DNA from: Isoetes taiwanensis
Lineage: Eukaryota; Streptophyta; Lycopodiopsida; Isoetales; Isoetaceae
Assembly (NCBI GenBank): GCA_021234155.1
Contig: JAJEKV010000426.1
Location: 1 to 64,000 of the forward strand
Direction: 5' to 3'
Length of the DNA stretch: 64,000 nucleotides
Shown here: positions 25,103 through 34,437 of the stretch, one piece after another
How the letters are laid out: each line of letters opens with the position of its first letter
Position numbering within the stretch: position 1 is the first letter of the stretch
The notes under the pieces: generated by a model
Seen by the model: the letters and a program-made list of their open reading frames with translations, nothing else
Told to the model about the DNA's origin: nothing
The model's database searches: none
Program-made: the position numbers and the translations under genes

Positions 25103-25334
25103 TGTAAATATCTAGAGAGAGAATATTACTATAAGAGAGATTGTAAAGAAAATTGGATTGAATAGCCCAATCCATGGCTCACATATATAAGTATGGAATA
25201 GATACTACTATAATAGCACATGACTCTTGGATGATGGTATTGGTATCTCCTGGTCTGGATTGCCACATCACTATATGCCACGTCATCTTATATGATTACT
25301 AATCTGTTGAGGTGGAAGATTGCTCATCTTAACA
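25103..25334 (-). repeat. LTR (5' LTR in element orientation)
   Basis: It is a direct repeat of the left LTR, followed by the matching CTATC target duplication at 25335. The minus strand continues past its TACA end into the tRNA-Met primer-binding site TGGTATCATAGCTC near 25100-25085. The transcription start of the element would lie here. Confidence 0.9.
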
Positions 25335-25374
25335 CTATCCTGATTAGATTAATCAGTTAGAGTCATTTTTGCAG

Positions 25375-25510
25375 ATAAATTATGGTAAGGTTGTTGCCAC
25401 TGGTGCAGGCCGCTGGATAGAAGATAGAGAAACTATCCATGTCGGTATGAAGGAAGGAGACAAGGTAGCGATGAGGATGAGGATATGGAACTCCCTCGTT
25501 ATTCAAACAA
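25375..25510 (+). pseudogene. Cpn10/GroES-like chaperonin exon remnant
   Basis: After an acceptor-like TTTTTGCAG the plus strand reads INYGKVVATGAGRWIEDRETIHVGMKEGDKVAM. This follows the co-chaperonin pattern GKVVAVGPG...DG..I.V.(L/V)KEGD.V, the strand before the LPEYGG loop of Cpn10. The LPEYGG segment itself is replaced by MRMRIWNSL, so the copy is damaged. Only one exon can be recognised. It starts 36 bp right of the LTR element's target duplication, so the element may have inserted into an intron of this gene copy. The rest of the gene was not found. Confidence 0.5.
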
Positions 25511-25519
25511 CTCGCCTTC

Positions 25520-27840
25520 TTTACAGGTGTTTCTCTTTACATGCAACTCCGATGTTTCAAAACTTCAAGTGGTTTACAGAACTTGTTCTATTTTGCATGG
25601 AGCTGGCTGAAATTATTTTCTTAAACAAAAAAATAAAGATGTATGAGTGTAAGTCCAAATGAATAGATCCATCTATATAAATGCACTTCTCTTGCCCCCT
25701 CCTTTTTTTTTGGTGTTGCTTGAGGAATAGAAAATTATAACCAGGTAAAGTCTACCTCATATATTCAAAAAAAATGCCATGACTATTAGTCAAAGGGCTT
25801 CTCTATTAGATCTTGGGTGGATGGAATTGGGTTAACTCAATTGAAACCTAATAGATTGCTTCCAAAATAAAAGAGTCCTAGGTTACAAATCTAATCACAA
25901 TATCAATTTGTACATATCTTGTATCTTGTGTGCATTAGTACAACTAGCCATGTTGGTATCACATGAAAGCAAAAGCGATATCATTGTTGAAGCAAAAGAT
26001 TAGCCACATTTGATGTCTTTTTTATGAGAAAGAATTATGTTGGAGCCCTTCAAAAAATGAGCTTTGCTTGTGTCTCCGGCAATCTTGGAGCAAAGCCCTT
26101 GCAGTTGAAGGGGAGGGAAAAATAGGACTTATAGAATTTTAATATCTGCTGAAACTTCTAGTCGGCAAGATCGATGGACCCGGTGCAATCATAGTGTTTA
26201 AGTTTTTTCATCTCTTGGCTATTGTACTTTATCACAGTATAAAATAACCTGGTGGAAATAAAATTGAAAGGAAGCACCAACAGTCCTTTGAGCACTTCAA
26301 ATAGAATAAAGAGGATAAGATGAATATTATTTGTTTCTGTGATTATGTTTTCAATATCTACACATATATAATCGAGTCTACAATTTTCCTTCTTTTTTTT
26401 TGTTCCTGCACTTATTTTTTCTCCGTCACCTCTGTTAGGACTGTGGCAAAGACACGTGGTTTTATCCCTTTTTTCAATTGTCAGGCCTTCAATGCAGCCA
26501 AACCCTTTGGCAGACGCGTGGTTTGGTAACGATCTATTCACCGCTTCTGCACTAAGAATGAAAGCAATAGAATTGTTTTTATTTCATCTCTGGCTATGTG
26601 GATTCCGGTTAGCCCAAACCCCAAATATGGCATCTAGGGATGCATTGTGCTGCTGCAGCTAAACGTGTGGATGTGTGGTCATAAGATGCAGGCGTTCAAG
26701 GCAGATCGCAGGTGTCTTGCTTCTTCTAAAAGGTACATTTAGGGTAGGAGAAACTCAGACCTTTTGGAACAAAAACCAGTAAAAATAGTAAGTAGAACTC
26801 TGAATTATTGATGTTCAGTCTTTTTTTTTTGTTTTTCATCGAAATAGAAATCTGGGTTCTTATTTTCATGCAAAAATACATGCCATTCTTTGGCTTTATT
26901 TGACACGTTTGTGTTTTATATATTTTCTTTGAGAAAGAAATTTGCTTGCATTTGAAATCCATATTTTGAACACTTCAGAGGCTCCGCCAAAATGAATCCA
27001 GATAAAGTTGGATTGGTACACATGTAAAGTTTGATTGGTATACACAGATTTTGAAACATGTAACATAGATGTATTTCCAATTTGTCTATTGGAAACTATT
27101 TATCTCAAATCCTCTTGTAATCTTTTTATCTTAGATGGCCCATTTATTTATGATTCAAACCTGGCAGATTTGCTATCACAATAAAGAACTACGTGATATT
27201 AACTCTCAAATGAAGCATGTGGTTTCAGCTTTAGTTTCTCCTTCCTTGAAAGGCTTTTATGTGCAGATCTTTAGAGTAGGATGGCTCTGCATTTCTAAAC
27301 AACTATTTAGTCAGCTTGTGATGTAATTTGAATCCATGCAGAACGAGACAAAGAAAATTCAAGTAATACATGCTTTGTAGTTTTGCAGATCTGCGTTTGA
27401 AAGGAAATGAACTCCAAAAGAAACCGAAGTTCTTTTTATTTGCATAGGATCTACGAATTGTGTTTGACGCTATCAGATCTATTGTTTCTCAAGATAATAA
27501 ACCAGTGAAGAATCCTTGTTAGGAAGCTACACGCTGGATGAACGCATGATTCAGTTCAAGCAATTACATATAAGCATAATTTCATTATATATGGACTTTC
27601 CCTAAGTCCATACGACTCCCAAATCGACTCGAATTTTTAGAATATAGGGGTTTTATTTGTTAGAATGATGCAAAATTTCGGGAAGCGTGCAGGTAGGTGA
27701 GATGGCAGGCCTTGTATCTATTAAGCCAAAGAAGTGCCATCCAAGTTTGTGTCCCGCTCAAGCGCCTTCACTAGAGGTGGTCTCGCCACAGTAGCCAGCA
27801 TTCGCAAATCTGCATAGTGTAGATTCATAGTCGGGACAGT
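25520..27840. other. No recognisable gene
   Basis: AT-rich spacer. A short ORF starting at about 27701, MAGLVSIKPKKCHPSLC..., ends after some 30 codons and may be an upstream reading frame in the leader of the next ORF. A homopolymer and T-rich tract lies near 26390-26425 and another near 26820. Confidence 0.4.
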
Positions 27841-27844
27841 CAGA

Positions 27845-28345
27845 ATGGTCCAAAACAGGCGCAGCGAGGGATTCACAATGAGCGAAATGCAGTCCCATAT
27901 CTGCGAGCCAATATTAGCTCATGCAAATCAGCTTCAGGTTGAGGTGCAGAACGAGGTAAACCAAAATGGAACAGAAGAAATGAGACACCAACTCATGAAG
28001 CTCCTCCGTGGGAGAGAGTTGATGAAGGGCAATGAGCCGGATCACCTCAGCAGGGTGGAGCTAGAAGGCTGCCTGATTTCATTGAAACGCCATATTTACA
28101 GGGCAGAAGCTCTGAAGAGGCTGCTGAAAATGGAGGATGTTTGGCTGCACAACAGGTTCCGGTCGTTATTTAAGAAGCTTTACAAGAAGGAAAAAAGGGA
28201 GCGTGTGGCTTGGGTAACCAAGCTCATTCTCAGCACTCCCCATTCGATGCGAGAATTGGATGACTGGCTGGATCTGTATAGCCGACAAGGCATTACAGAG
28301 TTCGATCTGGGGGATCTAATTGCGGTGGAACTGGGCAATGAATGA
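27845..28345 (+). CDS. Hypothetical 166-residue helical protein
   Basis: An uninterrupted frame from an ATG at 27845. The protein is hydrophilic and predicted by eye to be mostly helical. Residues about 46-90 have heptad-like leucines (MRHQLMKLLRGRELMKG...LSRVELEGCLISLKRHI) and are followed by a very basic stretch, RFRSLFKKLYKKEKRERV (about 109-126), and an acidic C-terminus ending DLGDLIAVELGNE. The leucine-spaced region loosely recalls a K-box type coiled coil, but there is no MADS domain upstream and I do not claim homology. It lies directly beside the palindrome array, at the edge of the 28-40 kb locus, so it may belong to that module as a small DNA-binding partner. Function unknown. Confidence 0.45.
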   Translation: MVQNRRSEGFTMSEMQSHICEPILAHANQLQVEVQNEVNQNGTEEMRHQLMKLLRGRELMKGNEPDHLSRVELEGCLISLKRHIYRAEALKRLLKMEDVWLHNRFRSLFKKLYKKEKRERVAWVTKLILSTPHSMRELDDWLDLYSRQGITEFDLGDLIAVELGNE

Positions 28346-28542
28346 AACCTCCATGTATAATATTATCTATTATTATTTATTATGTTTCTGTTGAACTATA
28401 TCTTTCGAGACATGATGTTTAGTCGATTTTATTATCTATGTACTCCATCCATGTACTCCATTCCTATATGAATAGAATGGTTCTTGTCTACATTGATAAA
28501 AGCCCATAACGTGCAATTTCAGAAAAGTAATATCCTGTGTAC

Positions 28543-28900
28543 AAATTGGGCGCCCGCCCACTTTGCCCCTGAAATGCCTTGAAGATAGTTTCGTCGAGGC
28601 CTCCAGAGGAAATTGGGCGCCCGCCCACTTTGCTATGGGAAAAGTCTGAATCAAAGCTTTCTCGAGGCCACCAGGCGAAATTGGGCGCCCGCCCACTTTG
28701 TCCTGGAGATGGTCTGATGAAAGTTACCTCGAGTCCTCCAGAAGTAATTGGGCGCTCGCCCACTTTGCTCTTGGAATTGTCTGAACAAAGCTCCTTGGAG
28801 GCTTCCCAGCTTAATTGGACAGCCGCCCACTTTGCCTTGGAAATGCTCTGTTCGAAATTCCATGGAGACCTCCTGAGAAAATTGGGCGGGCGCCCAATTT
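28543..28900. repeat. Tandem array of about 67-bp units, each headed by the 22-bp palindrome
   Basis: Six palindrome sites start at 28543, 28610, 28678, 28745, 28812 and 28879, a regular spacing of 67-68 bp. Each of the first five is followed by ACTTTG and then a more variable spacer that still aligns between units (for example TC(G/T)AGGCC...CCAG before the next site). The last site is in the opposite central orientation (GG instead of CC) and the array stops after it. Sites 4 and 5 have decayed. The layout resembles plasmid iterons or a parS-type cluster more than a CRISPR, because the spacers are related to each other. Frames across the array on both strands (repeated GGRPI and WAGAQF phrases) are by-products. 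Confidence 0.85.
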
Positions 28901-29024
28901 CCTTGGAGTTGCAAGCAAATGGAAAATGAGAAAAACTAGATCAGATACGAAGATAACAACTGAATGATAACAACTGAATGATGCACAACACAGTTATATC
29001 ATAAAAGCTTATGAAATACATGAC

Positions 29025-29291
29025 TCATATATTGTAATTATTGGTGATTTTATCAATCTCATAAGCGTCGCGCTCCGGAACCCAAACAATATGGATAGTA
29101 ACATGGTACTCGCCGGGGGAGTCTTTCGGTCGACCAGTAGCTATACCATGCAGCCAGGGATCAAGGGTGATCCCTTTTAAGATGCATGCATGAAGATCGT
29201 CGAAAGTCATAAGGCAAGTGAGGGTGTCAAGATGCTCTGGAGGAGGAGACAACTGCGACCTCTGAAGATTTCTAGCAGGACGGCGAGACAT
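29025..29291 (-). CDS. Small protein, family member A (88 residues)
   Basis: From the ATG at 29291 the minus strand encodes 88 residues. After a basic N-terminus (MSRRPARN) come PPPEHLDTLTCLMTFDDLHAC, a GITLDPWLHG stretch, a beta-like EYHVTIHIVW and the ending ERDAYEIDKITNN. Two plus-strand sequences at 29497 and 30063 align with it in the same order, so this is a real family, not a chance frame. It is the only copy without an internal stop. A possible upstream exon (minus strand, about 29682-29541, ending AG|GTAATAG) could splice to an acceptor CAG near 29318. No known domain recognised. It lies inside the palindrome-rich locus, between the tandem array and the ParB-like gene. Confidence 0.55.
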   Translation of the reverse strand: MSRRPARNLQRSQLSPPPEHLDTLTCLMTFDDLHACILKGITLDPWLHGIATGRPKDSPGEYHVTIHIVWVPERDAYEIDKITNNYNI

Positions 29292-29496
29292 AGCAAAGCA
29301 ATGTGCTATGCACTGGAATGCGGCTATACTTATAGCCACGGAATTATTGGTGACTACTGTAGCAACATTATTGGGTGTATATATGAGTGGTATGTATATC
29401 CAATAATTTTTGTGTGTACAATACCATCAATAATTTTGGTGGATATAAATATATATGAAACCAATTTTGTCCATCAAATTTGCCTTCCGTCTAGCC

Positions 29497-29745
29497 ATGT
29501 GGTCTCATTCTGGTCCTGAACGTGATTCTATTACCTGCAAGATGAATCACGAAAACTTCAAGCAGTGCCGCGAGTGAGATATACCCATGGAAGACTGGAT
29601 GACCACTGTCGCACTCAATCCTCGCCATTATCCTGATCCCTTCGATATCATCATCCATCTGATATAGAATAGAGAGCATCAAATGTTCATGATAGAAAAG
29701 ATCACTGGGGTGGCTGGTGACGATGACTCAGAAGAGTCCCCCTAA
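29497..29745 (+). pseudogene. Small protein, family member C (two in-frame stops)
   Basis: The plus-strand frame from ATG 29497 aligns with member A: GPERDSITCKMNHENFKQC for its PPEHLDTLTCLMTFDDLHAC, DIPMEDWMTTV for GITLDPWLHGI, PDPFDIIIHLI for PGEYHVTIHIV, and FMIEKITG for YEIDKITN. A TGA at about 29572 and a TAG at about 29663 interrupt it. The C-terminus is acidic (DDDSEESP). It has the opposite orientation to member A. Confidence 0.5.
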
Positions 29746-30062
29746 ATCAATACTTGTCATCTTGTTGTAATCAGATTGTGTTAGTATCCAACGCAATCAC
29801 ACTTCTTTATGTAATACGCAGTTCTTTGAGATAAACTATTACACTTGTCTTGTATATGACTCCTGTGAAACAATATTAATATCCATTCCTGGCGCTGAAA
29901 TTGGGCGCCCGCCTAATTTGCGTTGGAATGCATGATGGAGTGTACATGACGTACACGTACATGATACTTGTACTACACGCTACAATCTACACCAATAATT
30001 CACATCAATAATTTTACCTCACTATAATAGGAGCTCCATTCGGTAGAGGTCATTCATCTCCC

Positions 30063-30253
30063 ATGGCATCCTTGCCTCCTCGTCCAGAGCACATGCGAAC
30101 CATCAATTGCTCCATGATCTACCGGGATCTTTGTGAATGTGTGATGAACGGTGTCAAACTTGATCCCTATCTGCAATCTAAAGTATCTGGCTACCTGATC
30201 AGGAGATCTATGAGCTGAATGCCATCACAGCAGCAGGTGTTGATGATGAGTGA
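30063..30253 (+). pseudogene. Small protein, family member B (internal deletion and frame change)
   Basis: From ATG 30063 the frame reads MASLPPRPEHMRTINCSMIYRDLCECVMNGVKLDPYL, matching member A's PPPEHLDTLTCLMTFDDLHACILKGITLDPWL. The middle beta-rich part is missing. In another frame from about 30192 the sequence resumes as LPDQEIYELNAITAAG, matching VPERDAYEIDKITNN of member A. The loss of the centre makes it probably non-functional. The exact 3' end is uncertain. Confidence 0.5.
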
Positions 30254-30256
30254 ATC

Positions 30257-30335
30257 TGTGATATAAGGATGTAATGATATAATGATATAAGGATGTAATG
30301 ATATAAGGATATAATGATATAATGATATAAGGATG
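30257..30335. repeat. Microsatellite-like (TGATATAAGGA)(TGTAA) tract
   Basis: Alternating ATGATATAA and GGATGTA/GGATATA units repeat about eight times. A simple low-complexity tract between small-protein copy B and the next palindrome. Confidence 0.85.
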
Positions 30336-31504
30336 CATCGAACCTGAGTAGTTTGTCGTTGTGCTCGACCTTTTTCTGCACTTCCACTTCACCTCACGCT
30401 AGCAAATTGGGCGCCCGCCCAATTTCTCAAGTTAATAGCAACTAGATTGGGCGTCAAATAAATTTAATTAAAGGTTTTAGTTTCTACAGTAACCAAATTG
30501 GGCGTCCGCCCAATTTGGGTAGCAAAGTAAACTAGAGAACTTTAAGACAAGGAAATGAAGGAAAAATTATCATTTCTCAAAAAGAAATAATTACAAATGT
30601 TCAAAAAATAATTCCCATATGTTGAAATCAAAAGTCCCTCATGCGTCTGGAGGCACCTCTTCTGAATGCTCCTCGCTGGGTTCTTCATACTGGGGCGGAG
30701 GTTGTTGTGCTGCCTCCTTGATCTTTTCCATTCTCTGCATAAAATCTTCAGACCCCAGTTCCTCATTCTCCTCATCTGCAGCCTGATTGTCTTTTGTGTT
30801 CGGGACCTCTTCCTCTCCATCTTGATTGTCCAATGTGTTGGGGACCACTTCCTCTCCATCCTGATTGTCCCCTTCCTGAGTTTCCATGACAACGACAGAC
30901 TCAAGAAACCTAGCAACCTGTTTTTCGAACTTTGAGGTCCCCTCAATCATGTCCTGAGTATTCACCAGCGCGGTCCCTGCCAGTGCGTTAATGGTATCTT
31001 TTCTTCTCCTAAAAAGTTGCAAATCCTGAGAGCCAAGGGCCGCTGCCTTTTTGAGCTCTTGCTGAATCGAGCTCTTGTCCTGTCTTAGAAGGGATTGCAC
31101 TTCGTTTATGGTTGTAGAGGAGAACGGACAAGGTGTCTCAGGAACAGGAAGCTGAGGCTGAGGAACATTTTTGGAAGTAGAGGCCTTCTTCTTTCCCTCT
31201 TTGATCTTTTGTAGTGCCCGAGCTCTTGATTTTTTCTCGTCTAACATGACATCGAGTTGCTCGAATATCTGTACAAGCTTAATTTCCAGCTTCTCATCTG
31301 TCTCAAAAGACAACGTTTTATAGTCCTCGCACACTGCAGCCCGGCTAAAAGCACCACCGGAAAAGAAGTCGAGAATAGTGCAACCTTCCAACATCAACTT
31401 CTGTATTAAATAGGTGCACGTCCTACTTTCCAACTGATTCTGGACGGGTACTCCTCCCCCACCTGCTGCACCCTTGTCGCACCAAGGACGATACAGCCAA
31501 TAAG

Positions 31505-31580
31505 CTGCAGGGAAAACAAATGTTAGAAACATTCATAGTCAACAACGAAATTCGGCGGGCGCCCAATTTCAAATGCATAC
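31505..31580 (-). other. Intron 2 of the ParB-like gene, holding one palindrome
   Basis: Donor GCAGCAG|GTATGC and acceptor TTTTCCCTGCAG|CTTATTGG, 76 nt. A copy of the 22-bp palindrome (31548-31569, one base changed) takes up nearly a third of this very short intron. Removing the intron joins the methyltransferase-like frame exactly. Confidence 0.75.
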
Positions 31581-32649
31581 CTGCTGCACACTCATGATCA
31601 GGCAAATTCTTTTCGATGTCCTGTTTTTCTCGCAAATGCTTGGGAAATTTAGCATATTGCTGCTTAGGATGGTCGGAATTGGAAAAGCAAATATTTAATT
31701 CTTGTACAGATGGCGGAGCCGCTGCGTCTCTGGCAACATACATTAGCAAGATAAGACATTGCAACTCTCGGACTCTAGAGGTAGAAGCACTTCTGGCCGG
31801 GGGGTCCTGGTAGAAACCAACCCAAACATGGCTGCCACCATCTATTGTCTTCATGGCGGATAGGCATTTGTTGAGGCGGTCTGGCGTAATAAATATAGCT
31901 ATCCAGTAAAGCTGCTGGTCCGTCATCATGCTAAGCTGGTCAAGGAATTCTTGATAATCTTCCTTTGCCCATTTCTTTGTATATCTGAAGTCGCAACCAA
32001 CGAAGCGGGCAGAAGTGTTCACCACGTCTACGCACAAACCTAATGGACTAACGTGGAAACACTTGAACGGTTTGCCCCCCTCCTCAACTGGCCCAAGAAG
32101 ATATTCGTCTACTTTGCCGTAGAGGGACTCCGGAAAGCTTTCCTTCTCCATCTCTTTGCGTCATTCTGCCCATCCACTGATACTACTGGCGAACATAAGC
32201 ATTAAATTCTCTGTGAATATGGGATGAGCTTGCCTCAAGGCAGCCATGTCTTGAAATGGTAGTTTTTTCACTTCCTTCATGTATCTGACAAGCGCCCGCT
32301 CCATTGTTCCAATCTTCTTCAGCTCTAGGGCTCTGACTTTCATGGTACGTCTTCCAGTATAATCCTTGCTTTCTTTCAGGAATGTGGTGTCATCCTTGAT
32401 CTCCTTCATCAGCCTCTGCAGATCTAGAGGATGCATGGACTTCAATGGGCGACAGGAATTGTTGGTGAAAAGTCTGAGCCTATCTTTCACTTCAATTTCT
32501 TCTCCCTTCTCATCCTTCAAACGGTCTTCATAAAATAACTGGGCAATTTCAGTGCACATTGACCACGTTTCGTCATCCAGATATACAAAGTAGTCGTAGT
32601 CACGCATAATTGCCTTTTTAATTGTTTGCAGCGCCACAGCCACCCAATC

Positions 32650-32851
32650 CTACATGACACAGAAGGCATTAGACAAGGCCCATATACATTAGCCAAATTC
32701 GGCGGGCGCCCAATTTGCCAAATTGGGCGGGCGCCCAATTTGCCTGAACGAGTCCGCCCAATTTGTGTTCAATGTCAGACACTCAAATTGGGCGGATTTG
32801 CCACTGCGAAATAGCACGAAGTATCAAAAACAATGGTTGAAGAGCACTCAC
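32650..32851 (-). other. Intron 1 of the ParB-like gene, holding two palindromes
   Basis: Donor TATTCT|GTGAGT and acceptor GTCATGTAG|GATTGG, 202 nt, phase 0. Two sites (32695-32716 and 32720-32741) lie almost head to tail, followed by half-sites near 32752 and 32785. No palindrome was seen in the flanking exons. Confidence 0.75.
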
Positions 32852-34437
32852 AGAATAAGCTCCACCGGCGGAGTGCCCGCACTTCCCCTTCTTAGGCTTC
32901 CCGTAGAATGCCCACTGGTTTCGAAGCTGCTGAATTTCTTCGAAGAATACTTCTTCGTGAATAGTCTTCTTTGTTATGTCATTATTCTCTTGGCTGATAT
33001 GAACGTACTCAATTGCTGTGAGATTTCCTGCCAGCACTCGGCATTTCCTTTTGGCATAAAAAAAGAATATCAGTTCTGCCAAGTGCTTTCTTTCAGGAGG
33101 CCATGCCAAAGCTTGTGTGACAAGCAGTTGAGCAACCGTGGTCGTATGGTTGCCATTGACAATCCAAAATTTTGCATTTTGCAGGTCTTCTGCCTTCTTC
33201 CACTTAATTGCTCGCCCTGTCTGTGGATCGAATGGCACGATATCAGCACAGGGAGGGTGCATCTGATGGCTGATAAACTATTCATACAGAGTGTCCAAGT
33301 GCTCTGGACTTATGACCCTACAAGTCATATTTGCCGGGGCTTTGTGCATCTTGAACACATCGATTTCAATCTCGAAGCCCACCCCCAGAGGGTAGATTCT
33401 CTCCCTGTGCTTGATGTTTACAATGGCACTCTGTGACAACTCATGTCTGCTCTCCTGTGTGACGTCGCCACCAGATGGAGTGAATTTTACGATCTGCCGG
33501 GTAGTCTCCCATTCTTCAGTTGAAGAAGCAGACAAAGACTCCCTCTCCGAACTATTTGGGCTCTGTGGTGAGATGTCCCGCTTGTGCCTCTTGGAGGATG
33601 GACCAGCTACATGTTGTCCTCTTCGCTTACCGGATATCTCTTCAGACGACTGTTCCTCTTCTGCACTAACCTGGGGCGACCTTCGTGTTCTCGACATTCC
33701 ACCCAATAAAAGTTTAGGGGCAGCTTTACTGGGAATAGCTGGAGCAGGTGTCCTCGCCTTCTTTGCTACTGTCGGTGTCTCCATGGGCGCTTGCGCTTGC
33801 GCTTGTGCTGTCTCACCCTTCTTTACACCGTATCTAGACCTAAGCCACTTAGTATCGTATACTTTGGGTTGGTTTTTGCCTTGATACTCCGTAAACAATG
33901 CTTTCGACCTGTTCTGTTTGTGTTCAAATATCCACTGCCTGACAGCGTAGTAGCTATCCAAGATATCAGTTCTTGATTTGATGCCCGAGTGCTCTAAACT
34001 TTCATATGAGTCTAGCACCCATCCTCTATGAGTGCAAGATTGTGGGCTTTCATTTATACTTGCCTGCATCATACATGGCTCGTAGCTAGAAAGGGAAAGC
34101 TTGTCTTCAACATCGATCTGGAAGTCATCATTGTTATCTGGCGAGACCTCCATGTCGATGACGATACCCGCTGAGTGCATTTTCCGTGTCCCTTTCTCGC
34201 CAAAATAAAGCAAAAGATCCTTGAGGTGGTTTGTCTGGGACCCAGAGTGAATATTCCCTATCTCTATGCACCAGGTCCATTCCTCAGCAACCGTCAAAAC
34301 TTAATGGGGCACTACAGTGATGCCAGCAAACAGTTCTTTCTCTTCTTCTGTTCTTGCTTCCTCTCTTGCTACAGCCTCTGCAAATCTCGGTGAGGGACCA
34401 GGAACTCGAGCAGTCTGCTTTGTTCGCGCCATAATTC

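Larger units (their letters stand above)
22734..25334 (-). mobile_element. Complete non-autonomous LTR retrotransposon
   Basis: Two directly repeated LTRs (22734-22955 and 25103-25334) begin TGTAAA and end TTAACA in plus-strand reading. They are flanked by identical 5-bp sequences CTATC at 22729-22733 and 25335-25339, a perfect target-site duplication. Next to the right LTR, read on the minus strand, is CATGGTATCATAGCTC, a primer-binding site matching the initiator-Met tRNA end (TGGTATCA...). Next to the left LTR the minus strand has the purine run GAGGGGGAG, the polypurine tract. The element therefore runs on the minus strand. The LTRs differ by roughly 13 substitutions and 3 indels. The roughly 2.15-kb interior has no recognisable protease, integrase, reverse transcriptase or RNase H, so it must depend on another element for movement. 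The tRNA-Met priming and TGTTAA start fit Ty1/copia-type plant elements. Confidence 0.92.
29898..30516. repeat. Scattered 22-bp palindromes, group near the small genes
   Basis: Full sites at 29898-29919 (one arm mismatch), 30404-30425 and 30495-30516 (TC centre), plus a broken half-site near 30445. Arms are AAATTGGGCG and CGCCCAATTT. They flank small-protein copy B on one side and the end of the ParB-like gene on the other. Confidence 0.8.
30639..34432 (-). pseudogene. Histone H3 tail-mimic / ParB-like / methyltransferase-like gene with three in-frame stops
   Basis: On the minus strand a three-exon model stays in one frame: exon 1 34432-32852, exon 2 32649-31581, exon 3 31504-30639. Both introns are GT-AG, in phases 0 and 1, for 1,171 codon positions. 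Residues 1-9 read MARTKQTAR, identical to histone H3 with its initiator Met; the A at -3 and G at +4 suit initiation. A basic, Ser- and Pro-rich linker follows (about 140-310). About 372-500 is ParB-like: ISPEHLDTL, then FWIVNGNHTTTVAQ (NGNH 426-429) and CRVLAGN...HISQENNDITKKTIHEEV (ENND 482-485). About 694-960 resembles an amino-methyltransferase with motif I last: a PLGLCVDVVNTSA strand (735-741 where DPPY would sit), W..EDYQEFLDQL, then TILDFFSGGAFSRAA (927-940). The tail is coiled, acidic and repetitive. In-frame stops are TAA 34301-34303, TAG 33278-33280 and TGA 32161-32163. With no DPPY, catalytic activity is doubtful. Domain calls are from motifs by eye. Confidence 0.65.

Noticed and set aside
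27845-28345. MADS K-box protein
   Set aside because: The spacing of leucines is only loosely similar and no MADS domain or intron pattern is found upstream.
28543-28900. CRISPR array
   Set aside because: The repeats are regular, but the spacers are related to each other, the setting is a plant nuclear genome and there are no cas genes.
28436-28929. Overlapping frames on both strands across the tandem array (repeated GGRPI phrases)
   Set aside because: They follow the repeat unit, occur in several frames on both strands and have no homology. They are by-products of the palindromes.
32161-34303. Repair of the in-frame stops by U-to-C RNA editing, or a changed genetic code
   Set aside because: Such editing is known in organelles of some land plants, but this locus has nuclear introns and repeats. 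Nearby ORFs use normal stops.
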